From Stutzerimonas stutzeri (GTDB taxonomy: Bacteria; Pseudomonadota; Gammaproteobacteria; Pseudomonadales; Pseudomonadaceae): a stretch of 64,000 nt of DNA. A program made the position numbers and the translations under genes. Shown here in pieces: positions 34,377 to 43,437 of the stretch; position 1 is the first letter of the stretch, and every line of letters starts with the position of its first letter. Under the pieces are notes generated by a model. The model did not search any database. It was not told the origin of the DNA and saw nothing but the letters and a program-made list of their open reading frames with translations. Location: NCBI GenBank assembly GCA_002345575.1, contig DDVX01000019.1, positions 146,615-210,614 of the forward strand, given 5' to 3'.

Positions 34377-35729
34377 ATGCAGATCAAACCGCAGACGGTC
34401 GAAGCCGTTCTGTTCTTTAACGATGCCGGTATCTGCAAGGAAATGCTCTACCCAGAATTTGAGGCCATGCTCGATGGAATGGTAAGCATGCCGGAGTTCG
34501 CTGACCAGCAGATGCGTGTCGCCTACGTATTAGTCAGCTCGCGCTTGCAGATACGTGCGGCGGTTTTTTTCTATCTCGATTTCAATGAAGACGGCTCGGC
34601 GGATGAAGGCTGGAATATCCCGCTGCGCAGTTTGGCCGAGCGTACCGGTCGCGGGCCGGACCTGGGTGCTGGGCCGATTCGCTTGGTCTGTCGCAGCCAG
34701 TGCCCGGTGTCCTGGCACCAGATGCATCTGTGGGACCCTGAGCTATCGCGGGAACGAAATCATCTTTTCATGCTGCGCGACCGCATTCGGCGCAACCAGC
34801 TGGGACTGCTGGTCGAGGAAGATCTGCCGCCAGTGGTTTCACCAGAGCACTTACAAGTGGTGGCCGAAGAAACCTGGTACGCCCCGGATACCGCCAAGAC
34901 ACAGCGGGACGAGAAACTTGAACAGGAGCAGCGCCTCAAGGCCGCACAGCTGATCAAGCAACAGCGTCTACGCATCACTAACCTTGAGCGCCAGCGGGAA
35001 GTTGAGCTGAGCAAGTTGCGCGAGATCACCGCGCAGCAGCAAGCCAAGTTACAGCAGGAAAATGCGCAGTTGCGCCGTGAGCTGCTCGAACAAGAACAAA
35101 CCGTTACCCGCCTGCGCGCTGAACTGGCCGCTCAGGTCGCGGGTTTCCAAAGCAAACGCGAGGAAATGAGCCGGCAGTTGCGCGAGTCGGAGCACAGCAG
35201 TCGCATGGAAGCCGAAGCCGCGCGGGTGCAGTTCGACCGCGACATGCAGATCCAGATAGCGACTGCAGTGGCCGAGTATCAGGAACAGATCTCTATCCGC
35301 GATGTGGAGCTGGCCTACCGCAACGACCTCGACAATCAGTTGCAGGAAGAAATCGAACAACTGCGCAAGCAATGCCAGACGCTCACTGAGAACAGTGGCG
35401 AGCGTGTATTGGAGCGCCTTTCCAAGCTTGGCATGCAGTTCGTGGCTTACCATCCCGGTGCCGGTCATCTGACCGTCGCACCTCAGGATCTGGCCCGCTA
35501 CCAGCAGGACCCGCAGAGTTACGCCGCTGCCAAATGTGGCGTCTCCGATGAGCAGTATCGCCAGTGGGTGCAGCACTACCAGCAGCCGAGCTGTGTGGTT
35601 GCGCTGCCGAGCGGTGAGCGCTGCGGCATGCCACTGGACAAGGTCGATTCTCCAAACCGCTTCGTCATCGGCGTGTCCAACTGCTGCGCCAGGCACCGTT
35701 CGCAGGATCGCTTGCGCACCGGTAGCTGA
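34377..35729 (+). CDS. Coiled-coil protein of unknown function with Cys-rich tail
   Basis: A 450-residue cytoplasmic protein. The N-terminal 170 residues form a globular region (VEAVLFFNDAGICKEMLYPE, VFFYLDFNEDGSADEGWNIP, CRSQCPVSWHQMHLW). Residues about 180-370 are a long Gln/Glu/Arg-rich coiled coil. The tail has C406, C416, C436, C437 and H440, a possible metal site. GAGGA precedes the ATG. Orthologues are, as I recall, present at the same place in other Pseudomonas, sometimes labelled chromosome-partitioning proteins without proof. The next gene starts 3 bp later. No function can be assigned. Confidence 0.8.
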   Translation: MQIKPQTVEAVLFFNDAGICKEMLYPEFEAMLDGMVSMPEFADQQMRVAYVLVSSRLQIRAAVFFYLDFNEDGSADEGWNIPLRSLAERTGRGPDLGAGPIRLVCRSQCPVSWHQMHLWDPELSRERNHLFMLRDRIRRNQLGLLVEEDLPPVVSPEHLQVVAEETWYAPDTAKTQRDEKLEQEQRLKAAQLIKQQRLRITNLERQREVELSKLREITAQQQAKLQQENAQLRRELLEQEQTVTRLRAELAAQVAGFQSKREEMSRQLRESEHSSRMEAEAARVQFDRDMQIQIATAVAEYQEQISIRDVELAYRNDLDNQLQEEIEQLRKQCQTLTENSGERVLERLSKLGMQFVAYHPGAGHLTVAPQDLARYQQDPQSYAAAKCGVSDEQYRQWVQHYQQPSCVVALPSGERCGMPLDKVDSPNRFVIGVSNCCARHRSQDRLRTGS

Positions 35730-35732
35730 GCC

Positions 35733-36686
35733 TTGCCCCACATACCATCACAGACGATTTTCGCCGACGCACCGCTGCAACCCGTCGATCTACCTTGGCT
35801 ACGTGAAGCAGGCGTGGAATTGGCCATTCTACGTCTGGATCTGATCGACCCTGAGCTGTCCGGCAACAAGTGGTTCAAGCTCGCTCATCACCTTGATGCG
35901 GCGCGGGATGGCGGCGCAAAAGGCCTGATCAGCCTTGGCGGGCCGCACTCCAATCATCTGCATGCGCTTGCCGCCGCCGGCAAACGCTTCGGTCTAGCCA
36001 CGGTTGGCCTGCTACGCGGCATGGAGCAATCTACGCCGACCATCGAGGACTTGCATGCATTCGGAATGCAGCTGCATTGGCTTGGCTATGGCGGCTATCG
36101 CGAGCGCCATCGTCCCGGCTTCTTCGATGGCTGGCTGCAGCGTTATGGCGGTTATTACTGCGTTCCAGAGGGTGGCGGCGGCCTGCCGGGTGCACTGGGT
36201 TGCGTGCCGCTGGTGGGTCATGCGCGCGGGCAGCTGGCAACGGTGGGCTGGGATGACTACGACGCTTGGTGGCTGGCGACCGGCACCGGCACGACCCTGG
36301 CCGGGCTGGTGATCGGTGAGCAACGGCAGGATCTACCGCGACGTGTCTACGGCGCGCTGGCCGGGCCAGCTTCGCACGGTGTGGCAGAGACTGTTGGCAA
36401 ATTGCTTGGCGAGGCAGGGCTGACGAATGCCGGTTATCGGCTGATCGATGCCAGCCGGGGCGGTTTCGGGCGCTTCGACGCGCCGCTTGCGCAGTTTATC
36501 TGTGATGTCGAGCACATTACTGGGCTGCCGCTGGAGCCAGTCTATACGGCAAAGGCCATGATGGCGTTGCGCCTTCTCGTGCAGGATGGCCACTTTGCCA
36601 GGGGTTCGCGAATCATCTTCGTGCACACCGGGGGTATACAGGGTCGGCGGGCCGCCCAAGCGGCGCTGGACGAGTTGCTGAGCTGA
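35733..36686 (+). CDS. PLP-dependent deaminase/D-cysteine desulfhydrase family protein
   Basis: The 317-residue protein belongs to the fold-type II PLP family of ACC deaminase and D-cysteine desulfhydrase. The PLP lysine lies in LSGNKWFKL, the substrate-anchoring segment is SLGGPHSNHLHALAAAG, and phosphate-binding glycine residues occur in WLATGTGTTLAGL. HTGGIQGR near the C-terminus is also typical. The TTG at 35733 is three bases after the previous stop and suggests coupling, but the first internal ATG lies far inside the conserved fold. ACC deaminase-specific residues cannot be judged by eye, so D-cysteine or a related D-amino acid is equally possible. Confidence 0.82.
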   Translation: MPHIPSQTIFADAPLQPVDLPWLREAGVELAILRLDLIDPELSGNKWFKLAHHLDAARDGGAKGLISLGGPHSNHLHALAAAGKRFGLATVGLLRGMEQSTPTIEDLHAFGMQLHWLGYGGYRERHRPGFFDGWLQRYGGYYCVPEGGGGLPGALGCVPLVGHARGQLATVGWDDYDAWWLATGTGTTLAGLVIGEQRQDLPRRVYGALAGPASHGVAETVGKLLGEAGLTNAGYRLIDASRGGFGRFDAPLAQFICDVEHITGLPLEPVYTAKAMMALRLLVQDGHFARGSRIIFVHTGGIQGRRAAQAALDELLS

Positions 36687-36710
36687 CCTACCGAATTCTG
36701 GAACCCATGG

Positions 36711-37820
36711 ATGAACACGCCAGTGCCACCGGATCAGCTACGCAGTCTGATTCCTCTTAATACTTTGTCACCGCGGCAATTGGAACAGCTGCGCGGTCAG
36801 TCTGGACCACGCCTGTTGCTGCCGGGCGAGACGCTGTTCGATAGTGCCGCTGGCGATGCCGGCATAACCTGTTTCCTGCTTTCGGGCACTCTGCTCATGC
36901 AGGGGGTCGAAGGTGGAAGCTGCCTGATGAGCGCCGGCTCGCCGGAAAGCTGCCGGGGCTTCTCGCCCGGAGCGCGGGTCAGCCGAGCTGAGGCGATCCA
37001 GCCCAGCACCGTGCTGGTCGTCGATAGCGTCGAGCTGGAGCATCTGGTATCGCGAAATCACGCCCATGCGGACCTACTGCTGGAGTTGGCGCTGGCCGGT
37101 GAGCTGACCGACTGGCTCGAAGTGCTGTTGGGCAATCCGCTGTTCGCCAGGGTACCGGTGGAAAATGTGCGATATATGCTCGGCAGGCTTGAACCCCTGC
37201 AGCTGCATGCCGGTCATGTGCTGCTGCGCGAGGGCGAGGTGGGCGATTGCTGCTACTTTCTCAAGCAGGGGCGTGTCGAAGTGATGGTGGGAATGGGCAG
37301 CGACCGTCAGGTAGTGGCGGAGCTGGAGGAGGGCGCCTGTTTCGGCGAGGAAGCCCTGCTGAGCGATCGTCCGCGCAATGCCACCCTGACGGTGATCGAA
37401 GATGCCTGTGTACTGCGGTTGGCACGTCAGGACTTTATCGCTCTGCTCAAGGCACCGGTAGTGGCGGAGGTAAGCCTGGCCAATGCACTGGAGCTGATCG
37501 CAGAGGGCGGGCAGTGGCTGGATGTGCGCCTGTTGGACGACTATCAGCATGGCCATGCACCTCAAGCCTTGAGCATGCCGCTGCACCTGCTACGGCTCAA
37601 GGCGCGTCTGCTCCGCAGGGAACGGGTCTACCTGTGTTATTGCGACAGCGGCAAGCGCAGTGCCAATGCGGCTTTCGTCATGGCACAGCTGGGCTTCAGC
37701 GTGCACGCGTTACGCGGCGGGTTGGACGACCTGACTGTAGACGAATATGCCGCCCTGCTCTGCGAGCGCGGCAGCGGCTATCTGGCCCGTTCCGATGGAC
37801 GCACCGAGCGAAGTGGCTAA
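36711..37820 (+). CDS. Double cyclic-nucleotide-binding/rhodanese fusion protein
   Basis: A 369-residue cytoplasmic protein. Residues about 14-120 are a degenerate cNMP-binding domain, about 142-255 a better preserved one with FGEEALLSDRPRNATLTV (phosphate-binding cassette like FGE-x-AL...R-N-A-T), and about 258-350 a rhodanese domain with WLDVRLLDDYQHGHAPQALS and the active-site loop CDSGKRS (Cys311). So a ligand-sensing module controls, or is read by, a sulfur-transfer or phosphatase-like domain. There is no HTH, so it is not a CRP-type regulator. It is 24 bp after the PLP gene, making a sulfur-metabolism link possible. Confidence 0.85.
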   Translation: MNTPVPPDQLRSLIPLNTLSPRQLEQLRGQSGPRLLLPGETLFDSAAGDAGITCFLLSGTLLMQGVEGGSCLMSAGSPESCRGFSPGARVSRAEAIQPSTVLVVDSVELEHLVSRNHAHADLLLELALAGELTDWLEVLLGNPLFARVPVENVRYMLGRLEPLQLHAGHVLLREGEVGDCCYFLKQGRVEVMVGMGSDRQVVAELEEGACFGEEALLSDRPRNATLTVIEDACVLRLARQDFIALLKAPVVAEVSLANALELIAEGGQWLDVRLLDDYQHGHAPQALSMPLHLLRLKARLLRRERVYLCYCDSGKRSANAAFVMAQLGFSVHALRGGLDDLTVDEYAALLCERGSGYLARSDGRTERSG

Positions 37821-37852
37821 GGCTTGCGAAAGGATGACTAGCGAGCTGTTGG

Positions 37853-39064
37853 CTAGCTCAACCCCCAGCCGACGAATCCGCCGGCCAGTACCACTAGCCA
37901 GGGTGGCAGTTTCCAGAATATCAACGCCGTTAAGGCAACCAGGGCCAGAGCGAAATCCTTGAGATCGTGGATGGCGCTGGTCCAGACCGGATCGTAGAGT
38001 GCCGCCAACAGCAGACCGACCACCGCGGCATTCACCCCGGCCAGCGCTGCCTGCATGCGCCGGCTGCTGCGTAATCGCCCCCAGAACGGCATGACCCCGA
38101 AAACCAGCAGGAACGATGGCAGGAAGATCGCTATCAGGCATAGGGCGGCGTTCAAGAATGGGCCGTTGCCGCCACTCATGGAACCGCCGAGAAAAGCCGA
38201 GAAGGTGAACAGTGGCCCAGGTACGGCCTGGGCTGCACCATAGCCCGCGAGAAACACATCGTTGCCGACCCAGCCGCTGGGCACCACTTCTGCTTGTAGC
38301 AGCGGAAGTATCACGTGACCGCCACCGAACACCAGTGCTCCGGTGCGGTAGAAGGCATCTAGCACGGCCAGCGCCTGGCTGTTGGCGGCAGCAGCCAACA
38401 ACGGCAGCCCTGCCAGCAGAGTGAAGAATAATGCTAGTGCGATGATGCCCGTCAGGGTTCGGGATCGCGCTGGCAGGCTTGTGGCTGGCGCGGCTGCACT
38501 TGTGGGAAACAGCAGCAGCCCGACAACCCCGGCCAGGAAGATGACTCCCAATTGCGCGAGGCTACCGGGCAGGGTGAGCGCCATCAGGGCAGCGCTCAGT
38601 GCCAGCACGATCCGCGGCGTGTCTGTGCATAGGCTGCGCGCCATACCCCATACCGCCTGAGCTACTACTGCCACTGCAACGATCTTCAGACCGTGCAGTA
38701 TTCCCTGCGGCAGGTCGCCGCCCCAGCTGGAGATGCCAAGAGCGAACAGCAGCAGAATCATCGCCGAGGGCAGGGTGAAACCGACCCAGGCGGCGAGCGA
38801 ACCAAGGTGGCCGCCGCGTTGCAGGCCAATGGCAAGGCCTACCTGGCTGCTGGACGGGCCAGGCAGGAACTGGCAGAGCGCGACCAGGTCGGCATAGTGG
38901 CGCTCGTCGAGCCACTGGCGGCGGTGGACGAATTCCTCGCGAAAATAGCCAAGGTGCGCCACCGGGCCGCCAAAAGAGGTCAGACCCAGGCGCAGAAAGA
39001 TCAGGAAGATGCTCCAGGCGCTTGAGGACTGAGAGCTATGCAAGGTGTCTGGGGATGGAGGCAT
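37853..39064 (-). CDS. chrA: Chromate transporter (long two-domain ChrA)
   Basis: The 403-residue CHR-family protein has both homologous halves: LRLGLTSFGGPVAHLGYFRE with QFLPGPSSSQVG in the N half and FRTGALVFGGGHVILPLL-like YRTGALVFGGGHVILPLLQA with GAAQAVPGPLFTF in the C half. About ten to twelve membrane helices are apparent. The long form exports chromate by exchange; substrate is inferred by family. ATG 39064 is taken (MPPSPDTLHSS), 20 residues after an unlikely TTG. It converges on the cNMP-rhodanese gene and lies 120 bp downstream of the DUF1853 gene. Confidence 0.9.
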   Translation of the reverse strand: MPPSPDTLHSSQSSSAWSIFLIFLRLGLTSFGGPVAHLGYFREEFVHRRQWLDERHYADLVALCQFLPGPSSSQVGLAIGLQRGGHLGSLAAWVGFTLPSAMILLLFALGISSWGGDLPQGILHGLKIVAVAVVAQAVWGMARSLCTDTPRIVLALSAALMALTLPGSLAQLGVIFLAGVVGLLLFPTSAAAPATSLPARSRTLTGIIALALFFTLLAGLPLLAAAANSQALAVLDAFYRTGALVFGGGHVILPLLQAEVVPSGWVGNDVFLAGYGAAQAVPGPLFTFSAFLGGSMSGGNGPFLNAALCLIAIFLPSFLLVFGVMPFWGRLRSSRRMQAALAGVNAAVVGLLLAALYDPVWTSAIHDLKDFALALVALTALIFWKLPPWLVVLAGGFVGWGLS

Positions 39065-39184
39065 CTGGGGTCCGTGCAGTAGCAGGTGCTTGCCAGACGC
39101 TCGAAAACCACCTGTGTTTTTCAATCGTCTGCCGCTGGCGCGCCATTATGCAGCAGGTATATGGCAGTCGAATGACGAGCTTGG

Positions 39185-40138
39185 TCAAGCAGTTGAAGCA
39201 GGCCACTCATCCGGCACCAGAAACACACGCTCCCGCTCGGACCAATGTCCCGTGGCATCGACTTCCAAGCGCACCAGGAGCCATGGCTGTGGATGGGTTG
39301 GTGTGACGCTGATCCAGTTGTCGAAATCCGATATTTGCCAGACGGCCTCGCTATGCAGGCGTGCCGGTGCCAGCCAGGCCGAACGGGCCAGGGGTTGCCA
39401 GCGCGTTTGCGGATGATGCGGTAAATACTGGCGGATGTAGTCAGGCCACTCCTGTCGGCGCAGCCAGTGGCCACGCGAATGTTCGGGGTTGGCTCCCGCT
39501 GGCGATGCCCCGCTTTCGCGCCAGTGTACGAACAGGTAGCCGCCAAGCCAGAGGGCGCTGTGGATTTCAGCGTCGGTGAGTTCGCTGAGGATGCCGCGGG
39601 CGCAAGGTGTGGAGCTCAGTTGCAATTGATGCCCGCAGGTGCGGTGCAGCTTGATGTCCAGCCGGTCATGGCTGCCGGGGCCGAGCCAGTGATCGTGCCG
39701 GCTGCGGTCGCCATGCTCCAAACCCAGGTAAAACTTCACCGCCAGTTCCAGATGATGCACGCCGACGGCGTCGCGGAAAATCAGGTCGAGTTCGCCCAGC
39801 GTCTGGCCGTCCTGACGGATCGGCAGGTTGGATCTCAACAGCTCGATATCTGGCGCCAGGCTCAATGCGAATTGCCAGAGACGCTCGTAATACAGTCCAA
39901 GCCGACGGTTGCTGCGTTGTTCCAGCCAGGTATCAAGCACCGCTGGTTTGGCGTCCAGCAGGCGCAGCCAGTCAGCTAGCTCGTCGGGATTGTCGGCCCA
40001 GCGGCTGGCCGTCAGCGGATGCCGCTGCGGCGCCGGCGGGTCGCTCAATAGCGGTTGCGATAACATTGTCCAGGCGAGGTCGCGCACCGGCGGATGCAGG
40101 AGCTCGGTCAGCAGGTGGTCAAGGTTGGGCAGGTTCAT
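39185..40138 (-). CDS. DUF1853 family protein
   Basis: A 317-residue cytoplasmic protein recognised as DUF1853 from the segments RDLAWTMLSQPLL, RLGLYYERLWQFAL, LGELDLIF, VHHLELAVKFYLG and WLGPGSHDRLDIKLHR. The order GELD...E-x-x-K-F resembles the D-(x)n-E-x-K core of PD-(D/E)XK nucleases, which is a suggestive but unproven resemblance. ATG 40138 (MNLPNLDHLL) gives the conserved start. It is divergent from nadK across 167 bp. Confidence 0.82.
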   Translation of the reverse strand: MNLPNLDHLLTELLHPPVRDLAWTMLSQPLLSDPPAPQRHPLTASRWADNPDELADWLRLLDAKPAVLDTWLEQRSNRRLGLYYERLWQFALSLAPDIELLRSNLPIRQDGQTLGELDLIFRDAVGVHHLELAVKFYLGLEHGDRSRHDHWLGPGSHDRLDIKLHRTCGHQLQLSSTPCARGILSELTDAEIHSALWLGGYLFVHWRESGASPAGANPEHSRGHWLRRQEWPDYIRQYLPHHPQTRWQPLARSAWLAPARLHSEAVWQISDFDNWISVTPTHPQPWLLVRLEVDATGHWSERERVFLVPDEWPASTA

Positions 40139-40305
40139 GCAGCAAGCATAGCCTAGGGACGTTTTCAGCAATTCGACGGGCCGGCGCGGTCACGATAAAG
40201 ACCCTAGCCCGTTTGCCGCTCCGAGGACCTTTCACCCATAATCGTTCGTCTGTAGTGCGGAGCGAGCAGCCCGCCATCACCGGTCACTTTTCTCAGGGAA
40301 CCTCA

Positions 40306-41193
40306 ATGGATCAGTTCCGCAATATCGGCATCATCGGCCGCCTGGGTAGCTCCCAGGTGCTGGATACCATTCGCCGACTGAAGAAATTTCTCGTGGAACG
40401 CCATCTGCACGTGATTCTCGAAGAGAACATTGCCGAAGTACTGCCGGGGCACGGCATGCAGGTGGCCTCACGCCAGCGGCTGGGCGAGTGCTGTGACCTG
40501 GTGATCGTTGTCGGTGGCGATGGCAGTCTGCTCGGTGCAGCACGGGCCATGGCGAAACACCGCGTGCCAGTGCTGGGCATCAACCGAGGCAGCCTGGGCT
40601 TTCTCACCGATATCCGCCCTGACGAGCTGGAAGAGAAGGTTGCCGAGGTGCTCAGCGGGCAGTACACGCTGGAGAATCGCTTCCTGCTGGAAGCGCAGGT
40701 GCGGCGTTTCGAGGAGTCCATCGGCGAGGGCGACGCGCTCAATGACGTAGTGCTGCACCCGGGCAAGTCGACACGGATGATCGAATTCGAGCTCTACATC
40801 GACGGCCAGTTCGTCTGCTCGCAAAAGGCGGACGGTCTGATCGTGGCCACGCCCACCGGCTCCACGGCGTATGCGCTGTCGGCCGGTGGGCCGATCATGC
40901 ATCCGCGTCTGGACGCCATCGTCATCGTGCCGATGTATCCGCATACGCTGTCCAGCCGGCCCATCGTGGTCGATGGCAACAGCGAACTGAAGATCGTGGT
41001 ATCGCCGAACATGCAGATCTACCCGCAAGTCTCATGTGACGGCCAGAATCATTTCACCTGCGCCCCCGGCGACACCGTAACGGTGCGCAAGAAGCCGCAG
41101 AAACTGCACCTGATCCATCCGTTGGGTCACAATTATTACGAGGTCTGCCGCACCAAGCTGGGCTGGGGCAGCCGCCTCGGTGGAGGCGAATAG
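40306..41193 (+). CDS. nadK: NAD kinase
   Basis: NadK phosphorylates NAD to NADP. The 295-residue protein has the family motifs VVGGDGSLLGAAR, GINRGSLGFLTD, LNDVVLHPG, and TPTGSTAYALSAGGPI. The open frame extends far upstream, but ATG 40306 (MDQFRNIGIIGRLGS) is the conserved start and the upstream residues are not family-like. AGGGAAC lies before it. Its stop overlaps the GTG of the next gene (TAGTG). Confidence 0.96.
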   Translation: MDQFRNIGIIGRLGSSQVLDTIRRLKKFLVERHLHVILEENIAEVLPGHGMQVASRQRLGECCDLVIVVGGDGSLLGAARAMAKHRVPVLGINRGSLGFLTDIRPDELEEKVAEVLSGQYTLENRFLLEAQVRRFEESIGEGDALNDVVLHPGKSTRMIEFELYIDGQFVCSQKADGLIVATPTGSTAYALSAGGPIMHPRLDAIVIVPMYPHTLSSRPIVVDGNSELKIVVSPNMQIYPQVSCDGQNHFTCAPGDTVTVRKKPQKLHLIHPLGHNYYEVCRTKLGWGSRLGGGE

Positions 41194-42152
41194 TGATTGT
41201 CGATCCGGACCGTAGCTACGACCTTATCGGGGACGTACACGGTTGCGCTCGCACCCTGGCTCGTTTACTCGATCAGCTCGGCTACCGGCAACAGGGTGGC
41301 ATCTGGCGGCACAAACGCCGGCAGGTGATCTTCCTTGGCGACATCATCGACCGTGGTCCACGCATCCGTGAGGCACTGCATCTGGTGCATGGCATGGTCG
41401 AGGCGGGGCAGGCCCATTGCATCATGGGCAACCATGAATTCAACGCCCTGGGCTGGTATGCCGAAGCGCCGCCGGAAAGCGGCCAGACCTTCGTACGCGA
41501 ACACACCCCGCGCTACGCCATGCTCTTGCAGGAGACTTTCCGCCAGTTTGATCGCTATCCGGAGGAATGGCGGGCATTCCGGGAGTGGTTCATGGAGATG
41601 CCGCTGTACCTGCACAATGAGCGCTTTCGTGTCGTGCATGCCTGCTGGGACAGCGCAGTGATTGAACAACTGAACCAGCGTCTGCCAGACGGTCGGATAG
41701 ATGCTCAGTTCCTGCGCGAAGCAGCATTTCCCAAAGGGTTCGCCGCCAAGGCGCTCGACCGCCTGTTGCGTGGCACCGACATGCCGCTTCCGGGTGGACT
41801 GACGTTGATCAGCGAAGAGGGCTTTACACGCAATTTCTTTCGCACCAAGTTCTGGGAAGAGAATCCCAAGACCTATGGCGATATCGTCTTCCAGCCCGAT
41901 GCTTTGCCGGAAAAGGCAGCCTGCCTGCCGCTCAGTGAGAGCCAGAAGAGCCGCCTATTCCTTTATGGCCCCGATGAGCCGCTGCTGTTCGTCGGTCACT
42001 ACTGGCGCAGTGGGCGACCGGCGCCGATCCGCCACAATCTGGCTTGCCTCGACTACAGCGCGGTGAAGAACGACAAGCTGGTTGCTTATCGGCTCGACCA
42101 GGAAACCCTGCTTGATCCGACGAAATTCTTCTGGGTAGACGTGGAGCGCTAG
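41193..42152 (+). CDS. Calcineurin-like metallophosphoesterase
   Basis: The 319-residue protein carries all PPP-type phosphoesterase motifs: LIGDVHGCARTL, FLGDIIDRGPRI, MGNHEFNALGW, VVHACWDS and FVGHYWRSG. It resembles bacterial PrpA/ApaH-like serine/threonine phosphatase or dinucleoside polyphosphatase proteins; the exact substrate is open. The GTG start overlaps the nadK stop, and the rhomboid gene begins directly after its TAG, so nadK, this gene and the rhomboid protease make one coupled operon. Confidence 0.88.
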   Translation: MIVDPDRSYDLIGDVHGCARTLARLLDQLGYRQQGGIWRHKRRQVIFLGDIIDRGPRIREALHLVHGMVEAGQAHCIMGNHEFNALGWYAEAPPESGQTFVREHTPRYAMLLQETFRQFDRYPEEWRAFREWFMEMPLYLHNERFRVVHACWDSAVIEQLNQRLPDGRIDAQFLREAAFPKGFAAKALDRLLRGTDMPLPGGLTLISEEGFTRNFFRTKFWEENPKTYGDIVFQPDALPEKAACLPLSESQKSRLFLYGPDEPLLFVGHYWRSGRPAPIRHNLACLDYSAVKNDKLVAYRLDQETLLDPTKFFWVDVER

Positions 42153-43016
42153 ATGATCGTGGTCGAGGCCTTGCGCCTGCCGTTGTCGGTTGATTTGAGC
42201 GGTTTTGTCGCGCTGCTGCGGCGGCTGCAAGTGCCGTGTCGTGTCAGTGAGGAGGCGGGCGAGCAGGTCCTGCGGGTACCGGAGCAGGCTGCCGAGCAGG
42301 TGCGTGAGCTCTACCAGCGCTATCCTCAGGGCGACCAGACAGTAGTGCTCGATGAAGCGCCACGGCCACGCACACGCTCAAGCTTCATAGCGACGCTCAG
42401 ACACAGTCCTCTGACCGCAGCGGTGCTGCTGCTCACGCTGTTGACGGCTGCTGTGACTTTGCTGGGAGACAACTACGGCGCTATCCGCTGGCTGAATTTC
42501 AGTGATTTCCACATCGAGGGCGAATACGCCTATTTCGCCACGCTGGAGCAGACTCTGGCGACTAAACAGTGGTGGCGGCTAATCACGCCGATATTCGTTC
42601 ACTTCGGTTTCCTCCACCTGGCGATGAACTCAATGTGGTACTGGGAGCTTGGACGGCGGATCGAGTCACGCCAGGGTGCGCTGATGCTGCTCGGGCTGAC
42701 GCTTGTTTTCGCCTTGGTGTCCAACGCCAGCCAATATGTCTTTGGCGGCCCGGGCATCTTCGGAGGCTTGTCCGGTGTGCTTTACGGGTTACTGGGTCAT
42801 TGCTGGTTGTTCCAGAAGCTAGCGCCGGGCGACGCTTACCGCCTGCCATCCGGGGTGGTGGCGCTGATGCTGATCTGGCTGGTGGTGTGTTTAACGGGCG
42901 CCATCGAAGTGCTCAGCTTCGGCACCCTGGCCATCGCCAATGCGGCCCATGTTGGAGGACTGGTGGTGGGCTGCATCACCGGGGTGGCCGGCGGATTGCT
43001 GGCGCGCAAACGCTAA
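42153..43016 (+). CDS. glpG: Rhomboid intramembrane serine protease
   Basis: A 287-residue protein with a cytoplasmic N-terminal domain (about 1-80) and six membrane helices. The rhomboid signatures are present: HLAMNSMW (His-x3-Asn), GGLSGVLYG with the nucleophile serine, and NAAHVGG with the catalytic His. It cleaves helices within the membrane; natural substrates unknown. The layout fits the GlpG class. It begins at the base after the metallophosphatase stop. Confidence 0.92.
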   Translation: MIVVEALRLPLSVDLSGFVALLRRLQVPCRVSEEAGEQVLRVPEQAAEQVRELYQRYPQGDQTVVLDEAPRPRTRSSFIATLRHSPLTAAVLLLTLLTAAVTLLGDNYGAIRWLNFSDFHIEGEYAYFATLEQTLATKQWWRLITPIFVHFGFLHLAMNSMWYWELGRRIESRQGALMLLGLTLVFALVSNASQYVFGGPGIFGGLSGVLYGLLGHCWLFQKLAPGDAYRLPSGVVALMLIWLVVCLTGAIEVLSFGTLAIANAAHVGGLVVGCITGVAGGLLARKR

Positions 43017-43161
43017 CAAGTGGTTCAGAGCTGGCCGAGCTCTTCAATGCGCAGCCAGCGCGACGGCATCTGTACGCAGCGCGGTTTCATCCGCCCACGC
43101 CCGAGTCCCAGCTTCCAGCGCCCAGTTCCGCTAGAATGGCCATTTTTCACGGGAGCAGGCC

Positions 43162-43437
43162 ATGTCGTCCTTTATCGAAGCCATCGAAAATATCACCCCC
43201 GAAATCTATGAAAACCTCAAACTTGCCGTCGAGCTGGGCAAGTGGGGCGATGGCCGCAAGCTGACTGTCGAACAGAAGGAAACCTGCCTGGCGGCGATGA
43301 TCGCCTGGGAACTGCAGAACCTGCCCGAGGACCAGCGCACCGGCTACATGGGTGGCCAGGAATGCGGCTCCAAGAGCAAGAACAAGGCGCCCATAGACAC
43401 CAGCCTGTTCGCTCCTGCTTCCGGGACCCGTCACTGA
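43162..43437 (+). CDS. yeaC: YeaC family protein (DUF1315)
   Basis: A 91-residue soluble protein with the DUF1315 sequence MSSFIEAIENITPEIYENLK, GKWGDGRKLT and GYMGGQECGS. Function not known. A TAGAAT element and GGGAGCAGG lie upstream. Its TGA overlaps the ATG of the DUF2797 gene (TGATG), so the two are translated as a pair. Confidence 0.9.
   Translation: MSSFIEAIENITPEIYENLKLAVELGKWGDGRKLTVEQKETCLAAMIAWELQNLPEDQRTGYMGGQECGSKSKNKAPIDTSLFAPASGTRH

Noticed and set aside
39865..40305. 147-residue N-terminal extension of the nadK frame
   Set aside because: The extension overlaps the DUF1853 gene and has low-complexity Arg/Ala sequence; NadK similarity begins exactly at ATG 40306.
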